A stretch of DNA of 64,000 nucleotides from CAZYFH01 sp964646815 (GCA_964646815.1 CAZYFH010000003.1:62001-126000); one strand, 5' to 3'. Positions 34,394 through 43,857 are shown, counted from the first letter of the stretch. Translations and numbers: made by a program. Notes: a model not told the origin generated them from the letters alone.

Positions 34394-35536
34394 ATGAGTC
34401 AGATACGAGACTTTCGATTCGACATACCCCGGGAGGCTCTCGATGATCTCCGTCGGCGGCTCGCCCGTGTGCGGTGGCCCGACCGGGAAACGCCCGACGA
34501 TTGGAGTCAAGGCATCCCGCTCGCGTATATGCAAGAAGTCTGTAAATACTGGCAGGAGGACTACGACTGGCGGCGCTGCGAGGCTCACCTGAACGCGCTG
34601 CCGCAGTTCATCACGGAACTCGACGGCCTCGAGATCCAGTTCAGTCACGTGCGGTCTCCCCATGCGGACGCGCTCCCGCTCGTGATGACACACGGGTGGC
34701 CGGGCTCAGTCTGCGAGTTCATGAAGGTCATCGGGCCGCTCACCGATCCGACGGAACACGGCGGCCAGACGGCCGATGCGTTCCATGTCGTTTGTCCGAC
34801 TCTTCCCGGTTTCGGATTCTCTGGAAAGCCGGTCTCGACTGGCTGGAACATTGACCGTATCGGGCGGGCGTGGGGCCAGCTGATGGCCACGCTCGGCTAC
34901 GACCGATATGTCGCCCAGGGTGGCGACTGGGGAGCGGGCGTCACGACGTGCATCGGGCTCAGCGAGACCGAACACTGCGCGGCGATTCATACGAACATGC
35001 CCATCGTACGGCCAAGCCAGGCAGGGCTGGACAACCTCACGGCGTACGAGCAGGAAGCCCTCGCCTCTATCAAGCACTACTGGGATTGGGATTCCGGTTA
35101 CTCGAAAGAGCAGAGTACGCGACCCCAAACGGTCGGCTATGGGCTCGCCGATTCCCCGGTCGGGCAGGCGGCGTGGATCCTCGAGAAGTTCTGGGCGTGG
35201 ACCGACTGTGATGGCCACCCCGAGAACGCGCTCACACGCGATGAGCTGCTGGATAACGTCATGATGTATTGGCTCCCCGGCGCCGGCGCATCGTCAGGAC
35301 GCATCTACTGGGAGAGCTTCAACGTCATAGGCGAGGAGCCGGAGATCGTCACGATGCCAACCGGTGTCAGCCTGTTTCCGAAGGAGATTTTTCGCTCGTC
35401 GAGGCGCTGGGTCGAGGAGCGGTTCGTCAACCTCATCCACTACAACGCATTGGACAAGGGCGGGCATTTCGCAGCGTTCGAACAGCCGGAGCTGTTTGTT
35501 GACGAACTTCGAACCTGTTTCGCGAGCGTCCGCTGA
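34394..35536 (+). CDS. Epoxide hydrolase
   Basis: 380 aa. N-terminal EHN domain (FRFDIPREALDDLRRRLARVRWPD) followed by an alpha/beta hydrolase domain. HGWPG at 100-104 is the oxyanion segment, GGDWG at 176-180 holds the nucleophile Asp178, and the His is in DKGGHFAAFEQP. Converts epoxides to diols; substrate unknown. A strong AGGAG ribosome site precedes ATG 34394. No signal peptide, so cytoplasmic. Intact relative of the hydrolase fragment at 11891-12205. Confidence 0.9.
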   Translation: MSQIRDFRFDIPREALDDLRRRLARVRWPDRETPDDWSQGIPLAYMQEVCKYWQEDYDWRRCEAHLNALPQFITELDGLEIQFSHVRSPHADALPLVMTHGWPGSVCEFMKVIGPLTDPTEHGGQTADAFHVVCPTLPGFGFSGKPVSTGWNIDRIGRAWGQLMATLGYDRYVAQGGDWGAGVTTCIGLSETEHCAAIHTNMPIVRPSQAGLDNLTAYEQEALASIKHYWDWDSGYSKEQSTRPQTVGYGLADSPVGQAAWILEKFWAWTDCDGHPENALTRDELLDNVMMYWLPGAGASSGRIYWESFNVIGEEPEIVTMPTGVSLFPKEIFRSSRRWVEERFVNLIHYNALDKGGHFAAFEQPELFVDELRTCFASVR

Positions 35537-35622
35537 AAGAACGGCCGGTAGGGTTGTTGTCTGATTGGAACCGGTACCGCTGTCGGAGTGATAGCCGCGA
35601 CGTCGGGTCTGTTCGAGGGGTA

Positions 35623-36861
35623 CTACGGCCGCAAGTCGAGACAGACGAGCGTGTCTCGGTTGCGCACGTAGAGCAACCCGTCGGCGAGCGCGGGATAGGC
35701 GCGGATGACCGGTGGCAAGATTTGCGCGCGGGCCAGCGGCTCGAACCCGTTCGGTGACGCCTCGGCCAGCACCAGCTCGCCCGTCTCGCGGACGATGACC
35801 AGCAGATCACCGGCCAGCGTGACCGTGCCGGCCTGGAACCCATCCTCGTTCCACGCGACGGCGCCGGTCGCGAGCTCCACGGCGCGCAGGCTCGGCCCGT
35901 ATTCCTGCCGGCCGTGGAAGCCGTACAGGTAGCCGTCGTGGTGCACGCTCGTCGCGTAGTGGTTCGACATCGCGTCGTCCGACGTCCAGATCTCCGCCAG
36001 CCGGAGACCGTCGACTTCGAAGACCCCGGCGCCGGTCCCGTACTGCGCCGACACAAAAATACGGTTACCTATCACGAGCGGTGTCGCCGCATTCACCGAG
36101 GCACGAATGCGCGCTCGCCAGCTCCGCTCGAACCGGGTGCGCCCGGTGGCCGGGTCGATCCCCACCAGGTTGTTCCGTGTGAAGAACACCGCATGGCGCA
36201 CGCCGCCGAACGTCGCGCCGATCGGCGAAGAGTAGCTCGCTTCTTCTCCGGCGGCGGTCCAGAGCACGTCGCCAGAATAGGCGTCGAACGCGACGATGCC
36301 CGCCTCCGCCCCGCCGATGTTCGCGAGCACGCGCCCGTCCTCGACCAGCGGCGACCCCGCCGCGCCGAAGAAACCCTTGCGAAATTGGAAGCGCTCCCGC
36401 GTGTTGACGCTCCACACGCCGTCGCCGGTCTCGAGGTCGACCGCGTGGAGCGCGCCCTGCGCCCCGAAGGTGTAGACGCGACCATCGGCGACAACCGGCG
36501 CCGAGCGCGGCCCCTCGTCGAACCCGAAGTCGTCCCGATACGACGTGGCATACTCGTACCGCCAGATCGGATCGCCGCTTCTCGCGTCGACCGCCTCGAC
36601 GATCTCGGCGGCGCCTTGGCGGTGAAACAGCACGAGCCGCCCCCCGACCACGACCGGGCCAGCGAACCCCTGGCCCACCGGTCGACGCCACAGCTCACGC
36701 GGCTCGCCATCAGTCCATTGCCGCGCGAGCGGGGGGCCAGTGTAGTGGCCATCGCGGCCCGGCCCGAGGAACTGCGGCCAGTTCTCAGCGTCGAGCGACG
36801 CGGTCAGCGCAGCTAGCGTCGCCATGACGAGACCAACGATGACCCGCAGCGCAGGGCGCAC
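35623..36861 (-). CDS. Secreted PQQ-type beta-propeller protein
   Basis: 412 aa from GTG 36861. A GAGGG ribosome site lies 6 nt upstream, inside the end of the GNAT gene, so the two are tightly coupled (1-bp gap). Signal peptide ends near TASLDAENWPQ. Blades include EAVDARSGDPIWRY, HAVDLETGDGVWSV and VAFDAYSGDVLWTA. Quinoprotein-like propeller, periplasmic, function unknown. An earlier in-frame start at 37074 would bury the GNAT gene and was rejected. Confidence 0.8.
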   Translation of the reverse strand: MRPALRVIVGLVMATLAALTASLDAENWPQFLGPGRDGHYTGPPLARQWTDGEPRELWRRPVGQGFAGPVVVGGRLVLFHRQGAAEIVEAVDARSGDPIWRYEYATSYRDDFGFDEGPRSAPVVADGRVYTFGAQGALHAVDLETGDGVWSVNTRERFQFRKGFFGAAGSPLVEDGRVLANIGGAEAGIVAFDAYSGDVLWTAAGEEASYSSPIGATFGGVRHAVFFTRNNLVGIDPATGRTRFERSWRARIRASVNAATPLVIGNRIFVSAQYGTGAGVFEVDGLRLAEIWTSDDAMSNHYATSVHHDGYLYGFHGRQEYGPSLRAVELATGAVAWNEDGFQAGTVTLAGDLLVIVRETGELVLAEASPNGFEPLARAQILPPVIRAYPALADGLLYVRNRDTLVCLDLRP

Positions 36862-36862
36862 G

Positions 36863-37438
36863 TTACACCCTCGCCTCGAACGCCTTGCGACCCGAGGCCG
36901 CGCGCCAGTCGTCGACGAGCGTCGCATAGACGACATGATCGACGAAGTGATCGTAGAGCCACTCGGCATCTCGCAGAATCCCTTCTTGACGGAAGCCGAG
37001 GCGAAGCGGGATGGCACGGCTCCGACGATTGTCCACCCCACATCGGATCTCCACGCGGTTGAGGCGCGCATCATCGAAGGCGTGCGCGATCAGCGCGCGG
37101 CAGGCTGTCGTGACGAGCCCGCGTCCCTGATACGCCTCGCCCAGCCAATAGCCGATCGAGGTCAAGCGGTTCCGCCAGTCGATCTGATGGTGCCCAACGA
37201 TGCCGGCGATGCTGCCGTCGATCTTGATGGCCAGCTGGGCACCGTTGTTCTGCGAGGCCTGGGCCCGCGCGGCGCGAATGAAGCTGCGTGTGTCCTCAAC
37301 CCGACTGATGCTGTCGAGCCAGGGAAGCCACGTGCGCAGATACAGGCGGTTCGCGTCCGTGAGGGCGAAGAGCTCGGCCGCGTGTTCCAGCTCGAGCGGC
37401 GCCAGCGAGAACTGTTCCGAGACCGGAATCGTCTGCAT
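36863..37438 (-). CDS. GNAT-family acetyltransferase (RimJ/RimL-like)
   Basis: 191 aa from ATG 37438. LYLRTWLPWLDSISRVEDTRSFI, ISIGYWLGEAYQGRG-type acetyl-CoA loop (IGYWLGEAYQGRGLVTTACRAL) and RCGVDNRRSRAIPLRLGF match the RimJ/RimL ribosomal-protein-alanine/serine N-acetyltransferase group. Likely acetylates a protein N-terminus or an antibiotic; target unknown. The next gene on this strand is a secreted propeller, which shares no obvious pathway. Confidence 0.88.
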   Translation of the reverse strand: MQTIPVSEQFSLAPLELEHAAELFALTDANRLYLRTWLPWLDSISRVEDTRSFIRAARAQASQNNGAQLAIKIDGSIAGIVGHHQIDWRNRLTSIGYWLGEAYQGRGLVTTACRALIAHAFDDARLNRVEIRCGVDNRRSRAIPLRLGFRQEGILRDAEWLYDHFVDHVVYATLVDDWRAASGRKAFEARV

Positions 37439-37547
37439 GGCTGAGTGGAAGATTCGGTAGCGATTATACTGAACAGCCTGACGTGTTCGCCGACGGCATC
37501 CGTCTGACGGTGATCCACGCAGGCCCGAACCGCTGGAGCGACGGCGC

Positions 37548-37886
37548 GTGACGTTCACTGAGCACATCGACGGCAGCGTGGTGATCCTGCGCCCACACGG
37601 GCGTTTGACCGTCGAGACCTTTGGGCCGCTAAAGGGTCGTGTCCGCGACCTCGTGACCGGAGGACGTCAACAGCTCGTCTTGAACCTGGCAGACGTGTCG
37701 TACGTCGACAGTATCGGCATCGCCGAGATCGTCCGTGCGCACGTCACGCTAAAAACCGACGGCGGTCGGCTCACGTTGACGAACTTGCCGCCCGTGGTCG
37801 ACGAGCTGCTGAGTCTCACGCAACTGCACACCGTCATCGCCAGCGCCGCAACCGAAGCCCACGCGATCCGGATGCTCACGGAATAG
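37548..37886 (+). CDS. STAS-domain protein (anti-sigma-factor antagonist-like)
   Basis: 112 aa from GTG 37548. The SpoIIAA/RsbV fold is clear: VILRPHGRLTVETFGPLK, LVLNLADVSYVDSIGIAEIV. The phosphorylation loop reads DSIG; members normally have DSSG or DSTG, so the second Ser/Thr is Ile here. It could bind a kinase partner without the usual phospho-switch, or use the remaining Ser. No RsbW-like kinase lies next to it. Only 8 bp separate it from the following propeller gene. Confidence 0.85.
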   Translation: MTFTEHIDGSVVILRPHGRLTVETFGPLKGRVRDLVTGGRQQLVLNLADVSYVDSIGIAEIVRAHVTLKTDGGRLTLTNLPPVVDELLSLTQLHTVIASAATEAHAIRMLTE

Positions 37887-37894
37887 GAGGGCAC

Positions 37895-39175
37895 GTGACA
37901 CGGTTTCAGATACCCATCGTACTGGTTTCGACGCTCGTCGTCGGTGCCGTCACGGAGGTTGGCGTCCAGGGACCGGACTCGGTACACATGATTGCCGTCG
38001 ACGGTGAGGGCGCACGTTACTGGCCGCGCTGGCGTGGACCGTCCGGTCAAGGCGTCGTCGACGGCACGCGTTACCCTGACCGGTGGTCGGAGACCACCAA
38101 CGTGGTCTGGCGCGCAGAGGTGCCCGGCCGCGGCAACTCGTCGCCGATCATCTGGGGCGACCGGATCTTTCTCACCACCGGCCGCACCGGGGGGCGGCGA
38201 CTCTCGGTGCTCTGCTTCCGGCGCTCCGACGGCGAGTTGCTGTGGGAGACCGAGGTCGCACCCGGCGGTCGCCAACATGCACATCAGAAGAACGGCCCGG
38301 CGCCCGCGACCCCGACGACCGACGGCGAGCGCGTTTACGCGTCGTTCGGCAGCCGGGGTCTCGTCGCGGTCGACTTCGATGGCGCGCTCGTCTGGGACAC
38401 CGAGTTCGGGGCCATCGACAACTATCACGGCCCGGCCGGCTCGCCGCTACTCTACAAGGACCGCGTCATCATCTATCAGGACCAGCGGGGCGGCGGCTTC
38501 GTCGCGGCCTACGATACGCGAACCGGCACCCAGATTTGGCGTACTGCGCGCGGGGCCAGTGTCGGGTGGGGCACCCCGGTCGCCATCCGGGTCGGCGACC
38601 ACGATGAGCTCATCGTCAGCAGCCAGCGGACCGTGAACGCATATGACCCCGTAGGGGGCGACGAGCTCTGGAGCTGCGACGGCAACCTGTTCGAGGTCAT
38701 CCCGACCCCAGCCGTCGGCGCCGGTCTGGTGTTCTGCACCTCGGGGCGCGCGGGCCCGACGCTCGCGATCCGGCCGGGAGGTCGTGGCGATGTCACTGAC
38801 ACGCACGTCGCGTGGCAGACCAGTCGGGGGGCGCCGTTCGTGCCGTCCCCGCTCGTCTACGGCGATTATCTCTACACCGTCAACGACATGGCCAGCATCG
38901 TCACCTGTTTCGAAGCGGCGACGGGACGCGTGATGTGGCAGCAGCGGCTGGGGCGCGCCCGGCGGGAAAGCTTTTCGGCGTCACCCATCGCAGTCGACGG
39001 CAAGGTGTTCTTTACCAACGACGACGGTCAGACGTTCGTCTTGCGCGCCGGCCCGGAATTCGAGCTGTTGCATACCAACGACATCGGAGCACGGACGCTG
39101 GCGTCGCCGGCGCTGGTCGACGGCTACTGGTACATCCGCACGGTGGACGAGTTGCTGGCCATCGGGGAATCGTGA
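37895..39175 (+). CDS. Secreted PQQ-type beta-propeller protein
   Basis: 426 aa from GTG 37895, with a GGAGGG ribosome site directly upstream. Signal peptide 1-25 (TLVVGAVTEVGVQ). YWPRWRGPSGQGVVDG opens the mature chain, followed by blades such as LCFRRSDGELLWETE and AAYDTRTGTQIWRT. Periplasmic propeller of the same broad family as 16871-18238 and 35623-36861. The tight link to a STAS gene is unusual for a secreted propeller. Confidence 0.82.
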   Translation: MTRFQIPIVLVSTLVVGAVTEVGVQGPDSVHMIAVDGEGARYWPRWRGPSGQGVVDGTRYPDRWSETTNVVWRAEVPGRGNSSPIIWGDRIFLTTGRTGGRRLSVLCFRRSDGELLWETEVAPGGRQHAHQKNGPAPATPTTDGERVYASFGSRGLVAVDFDGALVWDTEFGAIDNYHGPAGSPLLYKDRVIIYQDQRGGGFVAAYDTRTGTQIWRTARGASVGWGTPVAIRVGDHDELIVSSQRTVNAYDPVGGDELWSCDGNLFEVIPTPAVGAGLVFCTSGRAGPTLAIRPGGRGDVTDTHVAWQTSRGAPFVPSPLVYGDYLYTVNDMASIVTCFEAATGRVMWQQRLGRARRESFSASPIAVDGKVFFTNDDGQTFVLRAGPEFELLHTNDIGARTLASPALVDGYWYIRTVDELLAIGES

Positions 39176-39254
39176 CGGGGTTGGACATCGAATGACAGAC
39201 TCCGACCTGAATGTCCGCGGCAGGCTCAAGTCGTAGGGCTCAGCCATTCGTAGC

Positions 39255-39272
39255 GCCAGGCTTCAGCCTGGC
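39255..39272. repeat. Perfect palindrome, REP-like
   Basis: GCCAGGCTTCAGCCTGGC has 8-bp perfect arms around TC. It lies in a 195-bp noncoding gap between the propeller and the cyclase-family gene, followed by more inverted GC-rich sequence. It shares CAGGCTTCAG with 21278-21297. Confidence 0.55.
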
Positions 39273-39370
39273 CCGCAGGCCTGCGCCACGTCGCAATACA
39301 GGCAAACTCCGGGAGTAGATGGGGCTTCGCTCCAGGCTCCTCAACCGCTTACGCGGGGGTTCCCCTCTGA

Positions 39371-40369
39371 TCAAAAGATCGCGAGCGGATTGAGCGGCGA
39401 GCCTGTTCCCGCGTCCATCGCGAGCGGCGCGGCCACGAGTAGGAACTCCCAGCGGTTCTGTCGCGCGGCCTCGGCGGCGACCGCTTCCAGATCGAGGTTG
39501 TCGAAAAGCGGCATCCCCATCGCCACGATCATGAGCTGGTGAATCGGCTGGATGACGCCATCCACTCCGGACGGTAGCACGTCGTTGGTGCCGTCGGCAC
39601 CCAACATCGCCACGCCCCGCTCACGCAGCCAGGGCGCCACCGAGGCGTGCAATCCGGCCGACTCCCGATTCATCGCCCAGGCGCCCATCGCGGCGCGCCG
39701 CGCCCACCGGCCGTTGCGCACAAACACGACATCGCCACGCTCGACCGTGACCCCCGCCTCGCGCTCCCACGCTTCGAGATCCTCGACGTAGATCGGCGTC
39801 CCGGGCTCGAGGTAGTCAACGCCCTTAAGTCGCGCGATGTCCAACAGGACGCCGCGGGTCACGATGCCTTGCTTGAAGTTGATGATGCTCAACCTGGCGC
39901 AGCCGGCCACCGTCACTTCGTCGTCCCGCACGAAGCCGTTGTACATCAGTCCCTCGTGCATCATGTGGCACAGCGAATCCATGTGCGAGTGTGCGTAGCC
40001 GTGATACGCGAACGTATAGCGGTCGCTGCGGAAGGGCCCCGGGGCATCGGGCCCAAGAATTTCACGGCCGATCGGCGACGTGGCGTCCTCCGCGCGCTCC
40101 GTCAGGTAGTTGTGCGAGAGCGACACCGACACGCCGGCGGACGCCAGGCTCAACGCCGCGCGCCGCTTGGCGGTCGTGATGAGGTTGAGCGTCCCGAGCT
40201 CGTCGTCGTCACCCCACCGGCCCCAGTTCGAGAGCTCTGTCATCCATTGCTGGACCGTCGCCGCATCCACGTCATGGGACGGCTGTGCAACGAGATGTCT
40301 CGGTTGTACTGACGCTGTCACGCACACGACCACGGCCACAGTCACTGCGATAGCGGTTCGATGATGCAT
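39371..40369 (-). CDS. Secreted cyclase-family protein (kynurenine formamidase-like)
   Basis: 332 aa. Signal peptide 1-28 (TVAVVVCVTASVQPRHLVA). GRWGDDDELGTLNLI is the usual start of this family, and HGYAHSHMDSLCHMM is the metal-binding HxxxHxD region (His and Asp ligands). GVLLDIARLKGVDYLEPG and RGDVVFVRNGRWARR follow. Members hydrolyse amide or cyclic substrates; substrate not inferable. Signal-bearing members are common in soil bacteria. Confidence 0.85.
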   Translation of the reverse strand: MHHRTAIAVTVAVVVCVTASVQPRHLVAQPSHDVDAATVQQWMTELSNWGRWGDDDELGTLNLITTAKRRAALSLASAGVSVSLSHNYLTERAEDATSPIGREILGPDAPGPFRSDRYTFAYHGYAHSHMDSLCHMMHEGLMYNGFVRDDEVTVAGCARLSIINFKQGIVTRGVLLDIARLKGVDYLEPGTPIYVEDLEAWEREAGVTVERGDVVFVRNGRWARRAAMGAWAMNRESAGLHASVAPWLRERGVAMLGADGTNDVLPSGVDGVIQPIHQLMIVAMGMPLFDNLDLEAVAAEAARQNRWEFLLVAAPLAMDAGTGSPLNPLAIF

Positions 40370-40429
40370 CGTCGATCTAACTCCACTCTATGATCCGATA
40401 CAGCTTCGACTTCGTACGAAATGAGCAGG

Positions 40430-40539
40430 CTGCAGCGCGCGATGGCCTGCCTCGCCATCGTGAACTCGTTGAGCGGGTTGACCCCGACGACCTCGAACTC
40501 CGGGCCAGCCTCGATCACATCGGTGTTGACCCTCTTCAC
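40430..40539 (-). pseudogene. C-terminal tail remnant of a PQQ-propeller protein
   Basis: VNTDVIEAGPEFEVVGVNPLNEFTMA matches the last blade of PQQ-type propellers (compare KAGPEFEVLAENRM in 16871-18238). No other blade is present. The frame continues with unrelated residues. A truncated duplicate or recombination remnant. Confidence 0.5.
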
Positions 40540-40965
40540 TCAGCGCGAAGATCTTCCTTTGTAGATGGCGAGGCCCGGCGTCATCCGCCCGATATTCCTG
40601 GATTGCGCTCCCCATGGCCGCGTAGGCACCGAGCGCGCCGTCTGCCCCTGGCATCGGATGCGGGTGGCGGGACCGGTCGTGCCGCGCTCCCAGACCGACG
40701 GGCCAGCCGCGCGGAAGCGCGTCGGCAACTGCACCTCGAAGCGCAGCGCACGCACGGGCCCACCCGAAGGCCACCGACCGGGTGCAGGCCTCGCGCGGGC
40801 CCACGTGCTGCCGACGATCAGCGAGAACGCACTCGTGGGTACTTCGGGGCGCTGCCAGACATGGTCGCAGCTCCCGCAATGCATCCATCCACCGGCCGTC
40901 GGCGTCGCCGTGAGCGCGTCCGGCCTGGAATCGTGCCCGCACCTGGAACATGTGACCGTGACCAT
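40540..40965 (-). CDS. Zinc-ribbon plus truncated PilZ-like protein (possibly broken)
   Basis: 141 aa. N-terminal zinc ribbon CSRCGHDSRPDALT then WMHCGSCDHVW (two CxxC pairs). After a Pro/Ala linker, LRFEVQLPTRFRAAGPSVWE, then RGTT, resembles the opening strand of a PilZ domain, as in the protein at 25850-26284. After GTT the expected NxSxxG segment is replaced by unrelated sequence, so the PilZ part is truncated or frameshifted. If translated, only the zinc ribbon would be whole. Confidence 0.45.
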   Translation of the reverse strand: MVTVTCSRCGHDSRPDALTATPTAGGWMHCGSCDHVWQRPEVPTSAFSLIVGSTWARARPAPGRWPSGGPVRALRFEVQLPTRFRAAGPSVWERGTTGPATRIRCQGQTARSVPTRPWGAQSRNIGRMTPGLAIYKGRSSR

Positions 40966-41010
40966 GCGTTGACCATTCTATCTGCAGCACGGATGCGCTC
41001 CGCATCCAGC

Positions 41011-43857
41011 CTAAAAGCGGAAGAGTCGATTGATCTTCACGACGAACGCGCGATTCTGCAACGTGGGGAAGCGGGGCGTCAGCGTGTTGCGCTCGTCCGT
41101 GTAGACCACGAACAGCTCGCTCCCCGGTCGATACTCCCACCGGAGCCGGATGTTCGTGCTGAGTGAATCGGCCCCGGAGTTGAACTGCAGCAACGCGGCA
41201 ACGAACATCCGGGGCGAAACGGTGTACGTCGCACGCGTCGAGACGAGTTCGCTCGTGAAGTCGCCTTCCGGGAGCGTCACCCAGTTGACCGAAACCGTCG
41301 GCTCCAGATACAGCTGCGGTGTCAACCCGACGCGGCCGAACATGTACCCGACGCTGGTCTTGTCGCCACCAAAGAACCCTCCGTGGTCGAAGGTCACTCC
41401 GCCGGACACCTTGCGCTGTTGCCCCAGAGCGTAGACGAGACGCGTATTGACAAAGGAGTACGCCCCAACGGGGATCGTAACGTCGCGTGCGATGGGAAAT
41501 GACTGTTGCAGCAGCTCGTAGTTGTCGGTCACTCCGGCAAAGAAACGATCACTGTTCTCGAACTCGATCCCGAACAGCGCCTGCTGCAGTCTCGTCTCGA
41601 GACGACCGCGACCATCGGTGATGTAGTCGACGCTGCCTTCCCAGAGGAACTTGCGCACGGCGTCAATCGAATGGGGGCGTGGGCTGTAGCGGACTTTCGC
41701 GAAGTTGCGTCGGAGGTCATCGCGGCGAACGAACCCAATCTCTGGATTGAAATTGGCCCCGACGTCCAGATGGTCGAAGAGCACACCCCAGCGGTCGCCG
41801 TTGTAGTCGAGCTTTGCTTGGTGGCTCGTATCGTCGCCACGACGCCTCGGCGTGTCAGTCCCGGCAAGATAGGCGTTAATGTTCAGGTTGTCGTAGAAAG
41901 AAAAATTGGCATCGACACCATAGGTATAGTTCGCCCCCTGACCCGCGGTCGACACCGAGCGCCCCGTGAACATCCCCCCGACGGAGCTACGTCGCAGTAC
42001 GTCGCGCTTGAGGCGGACGACGGAAAAATTCGTCGGGACGGCGCCCGATCCCACGTCCTCGTCAGTCTGAACGTCGAGCACACCGACGCTGTATGGCCCC
42101 ACTTTACCGGTCAAGCGGCCGCCGCCGAGGATCGGCACGGCCCGTCCGTCGTTGAACCCGATGCGACGGCTGAAGAAGAGAATGGGTGCCTGGACGGGGA
42201 ATAGCTCGCCACTGAAATAATAGACGGTCGGGTCGGTCCGGTAGCCGGCGCCGAAGTCGAAGATCCCCTGTCCTTCGAGAAAGAACTCGCGCTTCTCTGG
42301 AAAGAACAGGCTGAAGCGCGTCAGGTCAACCTGCTGCTCGTCTACCTCGACCTGCGCGAAGTCGGTGTTGTAGGTGAAATCGGCCGTCAGCGCCTCCGTC
42401 ACGCCGTATTTAACGTCAAAGCCGACGTCGCCCCCGAGCACGTTGGCCAACGGTGGGTTTGCATTCACGTCAGTGGTCAGATCGGAAATAGCGTACGGCT
42501 TGATCTCGATCCGGGTTCCCGAGTCGGGGACTTCAAGATCGACGAGCGTAGCGGCAGACGACAGCTGGAACATTCCGTTAAAACTGAGAGCCGCCGGGAT
42601 CGGCGTCAGAAACGACGCCTCGTTTTTCCAGGGGACACGGCGCTCAAAGTTGATTCCCCAGATCTGCGCCGAATCGGACCGATACCGAAGCGACTTGAAC
42701 GGGATGGCCATCTCGACGTTCCAGCCGTCCTCGAAGCGGCTGCTCTGGACGTCCCACACGGCGTTCCAATCCATGTTGTAGGTCCGCCCCTCGTCGGTGA
42801 TCGTCGTATCGAACAGACCGCCGAGTGCGTTCGTGATGAAGGCGACACCGTTTCGGCGATCGTAGAAGGTGTCGAGGACGACCGCGAAGGTCTCGTTGCC
42901 GAACATGCCAAAAGCGTCGCGCTTCATCTCGTTGGCGATAATCCGGTCCGGCTCGGAGTTCCAGCAGCGCGCCGCGATATAGATTGTGTCGTGATCGAAC
43001 ATAATCCATACCTCGGTTTGCTCCGTGGCAGGCGCCCCTTCGTCCGGCTCCTGCTGGATGAAATCCGTGATGGGCTCGACGGTGTGGTAAACACGCTCAT
43101 CCAGTTGACCGTCAAGTGTGAGCGGTTCATCGAGCCGAATCGCGCGTACCGTGACGCGCCCGGCACCGTCCCGTGCCGCCACCTCGGGTGCTATTGGCGG
43201 CGGCGGGCCGTCGATCACCACCGCAGACATCGCGAGCGCGGTACGGGGCCGGGCGCTCCGGGACACCGAAGCGACCGGTGGTGCGGCATCTGGCGCCGGC
43301 GCCCCCGTCGTGCTCGGCCTCCCGGTCGCGGATTCGGCAATCGCAGTCTCCGGCACCGCGCCGCCCTCGGCCGACGCGGCCTCAGCGTTGAATCGCGCCT
43401 CTCCGCCGGGGGCCGCCGCCAGCGAGCCGAGCCCCGCGGCAAGCTGGGCACCCAGCTCGTCTTGGAGCTGGAACAGCGCGGTCAGCTCCCCGTCGACCCG
43501 TGCGGTGTGGACCGTGCGTCTCGTGTCGGTGTCGATCACCGCCGCCGTAATCTGGATCCGATTCCCTAACCGCTGATAGGCACCGCGGACCACCCAGCGT
43601 GGCGTGGTCGCCCGCGCGCCGAGGTCGACCGCCAGCGCTTCGGCGATGCCGTCGCCAACCCACGCGTCGGAGGGATCGCGACTCAGGTTGCGGAACCGCT
43701 CGACGCCGATCGCGCCCCGTGTGACGGAGGTTCGGTCACCCAATTCGTCGGCCGGCTGAGCGAACGTGCCCGGTGGACACGTGAGCACGGCCACACCGAG
43801 CAGACCAGTTGCCACACAGCACCGCATGGAGAGGGTCGTCACGGGGCGAGCCAACAC
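41011..43857 (-). CDS. FlgO-like / CBM9-like / DUF5916 outer-membrane protein, second copy
   Basis: 948 aa from GTG 43857; ATG 43827 is an alternative that keeps the signal peptide (ATGLLGVAVLTCPPGTFAQ). Same modules as 3019-5793: FlgO-like N-terminus (GVERFRNLSRDPSDAWVGDG), CBM9-like domain (LTLDGQLDERVYHTVEPI) and DUF5916 barrel ending INRLFRF. Compared with the first copy, the FlgO-like domain lacks about 38 residues between AVDLG and TTPRWVVRGAYQR. An Ala/Pro-rich linker (about 165-225) is longer. Likely an outer-membrane protein; function unknown. Confidence 0.8.
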   Translation of the reverse strand: MLARPVTTLSMRCCVATGLLGVAVLTCPPGTFAQPADELGDRTSVTRGAIGVERFRNLSRDPSDAWVGDGIAEALAVDLGARATTPRWVVRGAYQRLGNRIQITAAVIDTDTRRTVHTARVDGELTALFQLQDELGAQLAAGLGSLAAAPGGEARFNAEAASAEGGAVPETAIAESATGRPSTTGAPAPDAAPPVASVSRSARPRTALAMSAVVIDGPPPPIAPEVAARDGAGRVTVRAIRLDEPLTLDGQLDERVYHTVEPITDFIQQEPDEGAPATEQTEVWIMFDHDTIYIAARCWNSEPDRIIANEMKRDAFGMFGNETFAVVLDTFYDRRNGVAFITNALGGLFDTTITDEGRTYNMDWNAVWDVQSSRFEDGWNVEMAIPFKSLRYRSDSAQIWGINFERRVPWKNEASFLTPIPAALSFNGMFQLSSAATLVDLEVPDSGTRIEIKPYAISDLTTDVNANPPLANVLGGDVGFDVKYGVTEALTADFTYNTDFAQVEVDEQQVDLTRFSLFFPEKREFFLEGQGIFDFGAGYRTDPTVYYFSGELFPVQAPILFFSRRIGFNDGRAVPILGGGRLTGKVGPYSVGVLDVQTDEDVGSGAVPTNFSVVRLKRDVLRRSSVGGMFTGRSVSTAGQGANYTYGVDANFSFYDNLNINAYLAGTDTPRRRGDDTSHQAKLDYNGDRWGVLFDHLDVGANFNPEIGFVRRDDLRRNFAKVRYSPRPHSIDAVRKFLWEGSVDYITDGRGRLETRLQQALFGIEFENSDRFFAGVTDNYELLQQSFPIARDVTIPVGAYSFVNTRLVYALGQQRKVSGGVTFDHGGFFGGDKTSVGYMFGRVGLTPQLYLEPTVSVNWVTLPEGDFTSELVSTRATYTVSPRMFVAALLQFNSGADSLSTNIRLRWEYRPGSELFVVYTDERNTLTPRFPTLQNRAFVVKINRLFRF

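Noticed and set aside
35623..37074. Longer PQQ-propeller gene starting at 37074
   Set aside because: The extension runs through most of the GNAT coding region and has no signal peptide; GTG 36861 has its own ribosome site.
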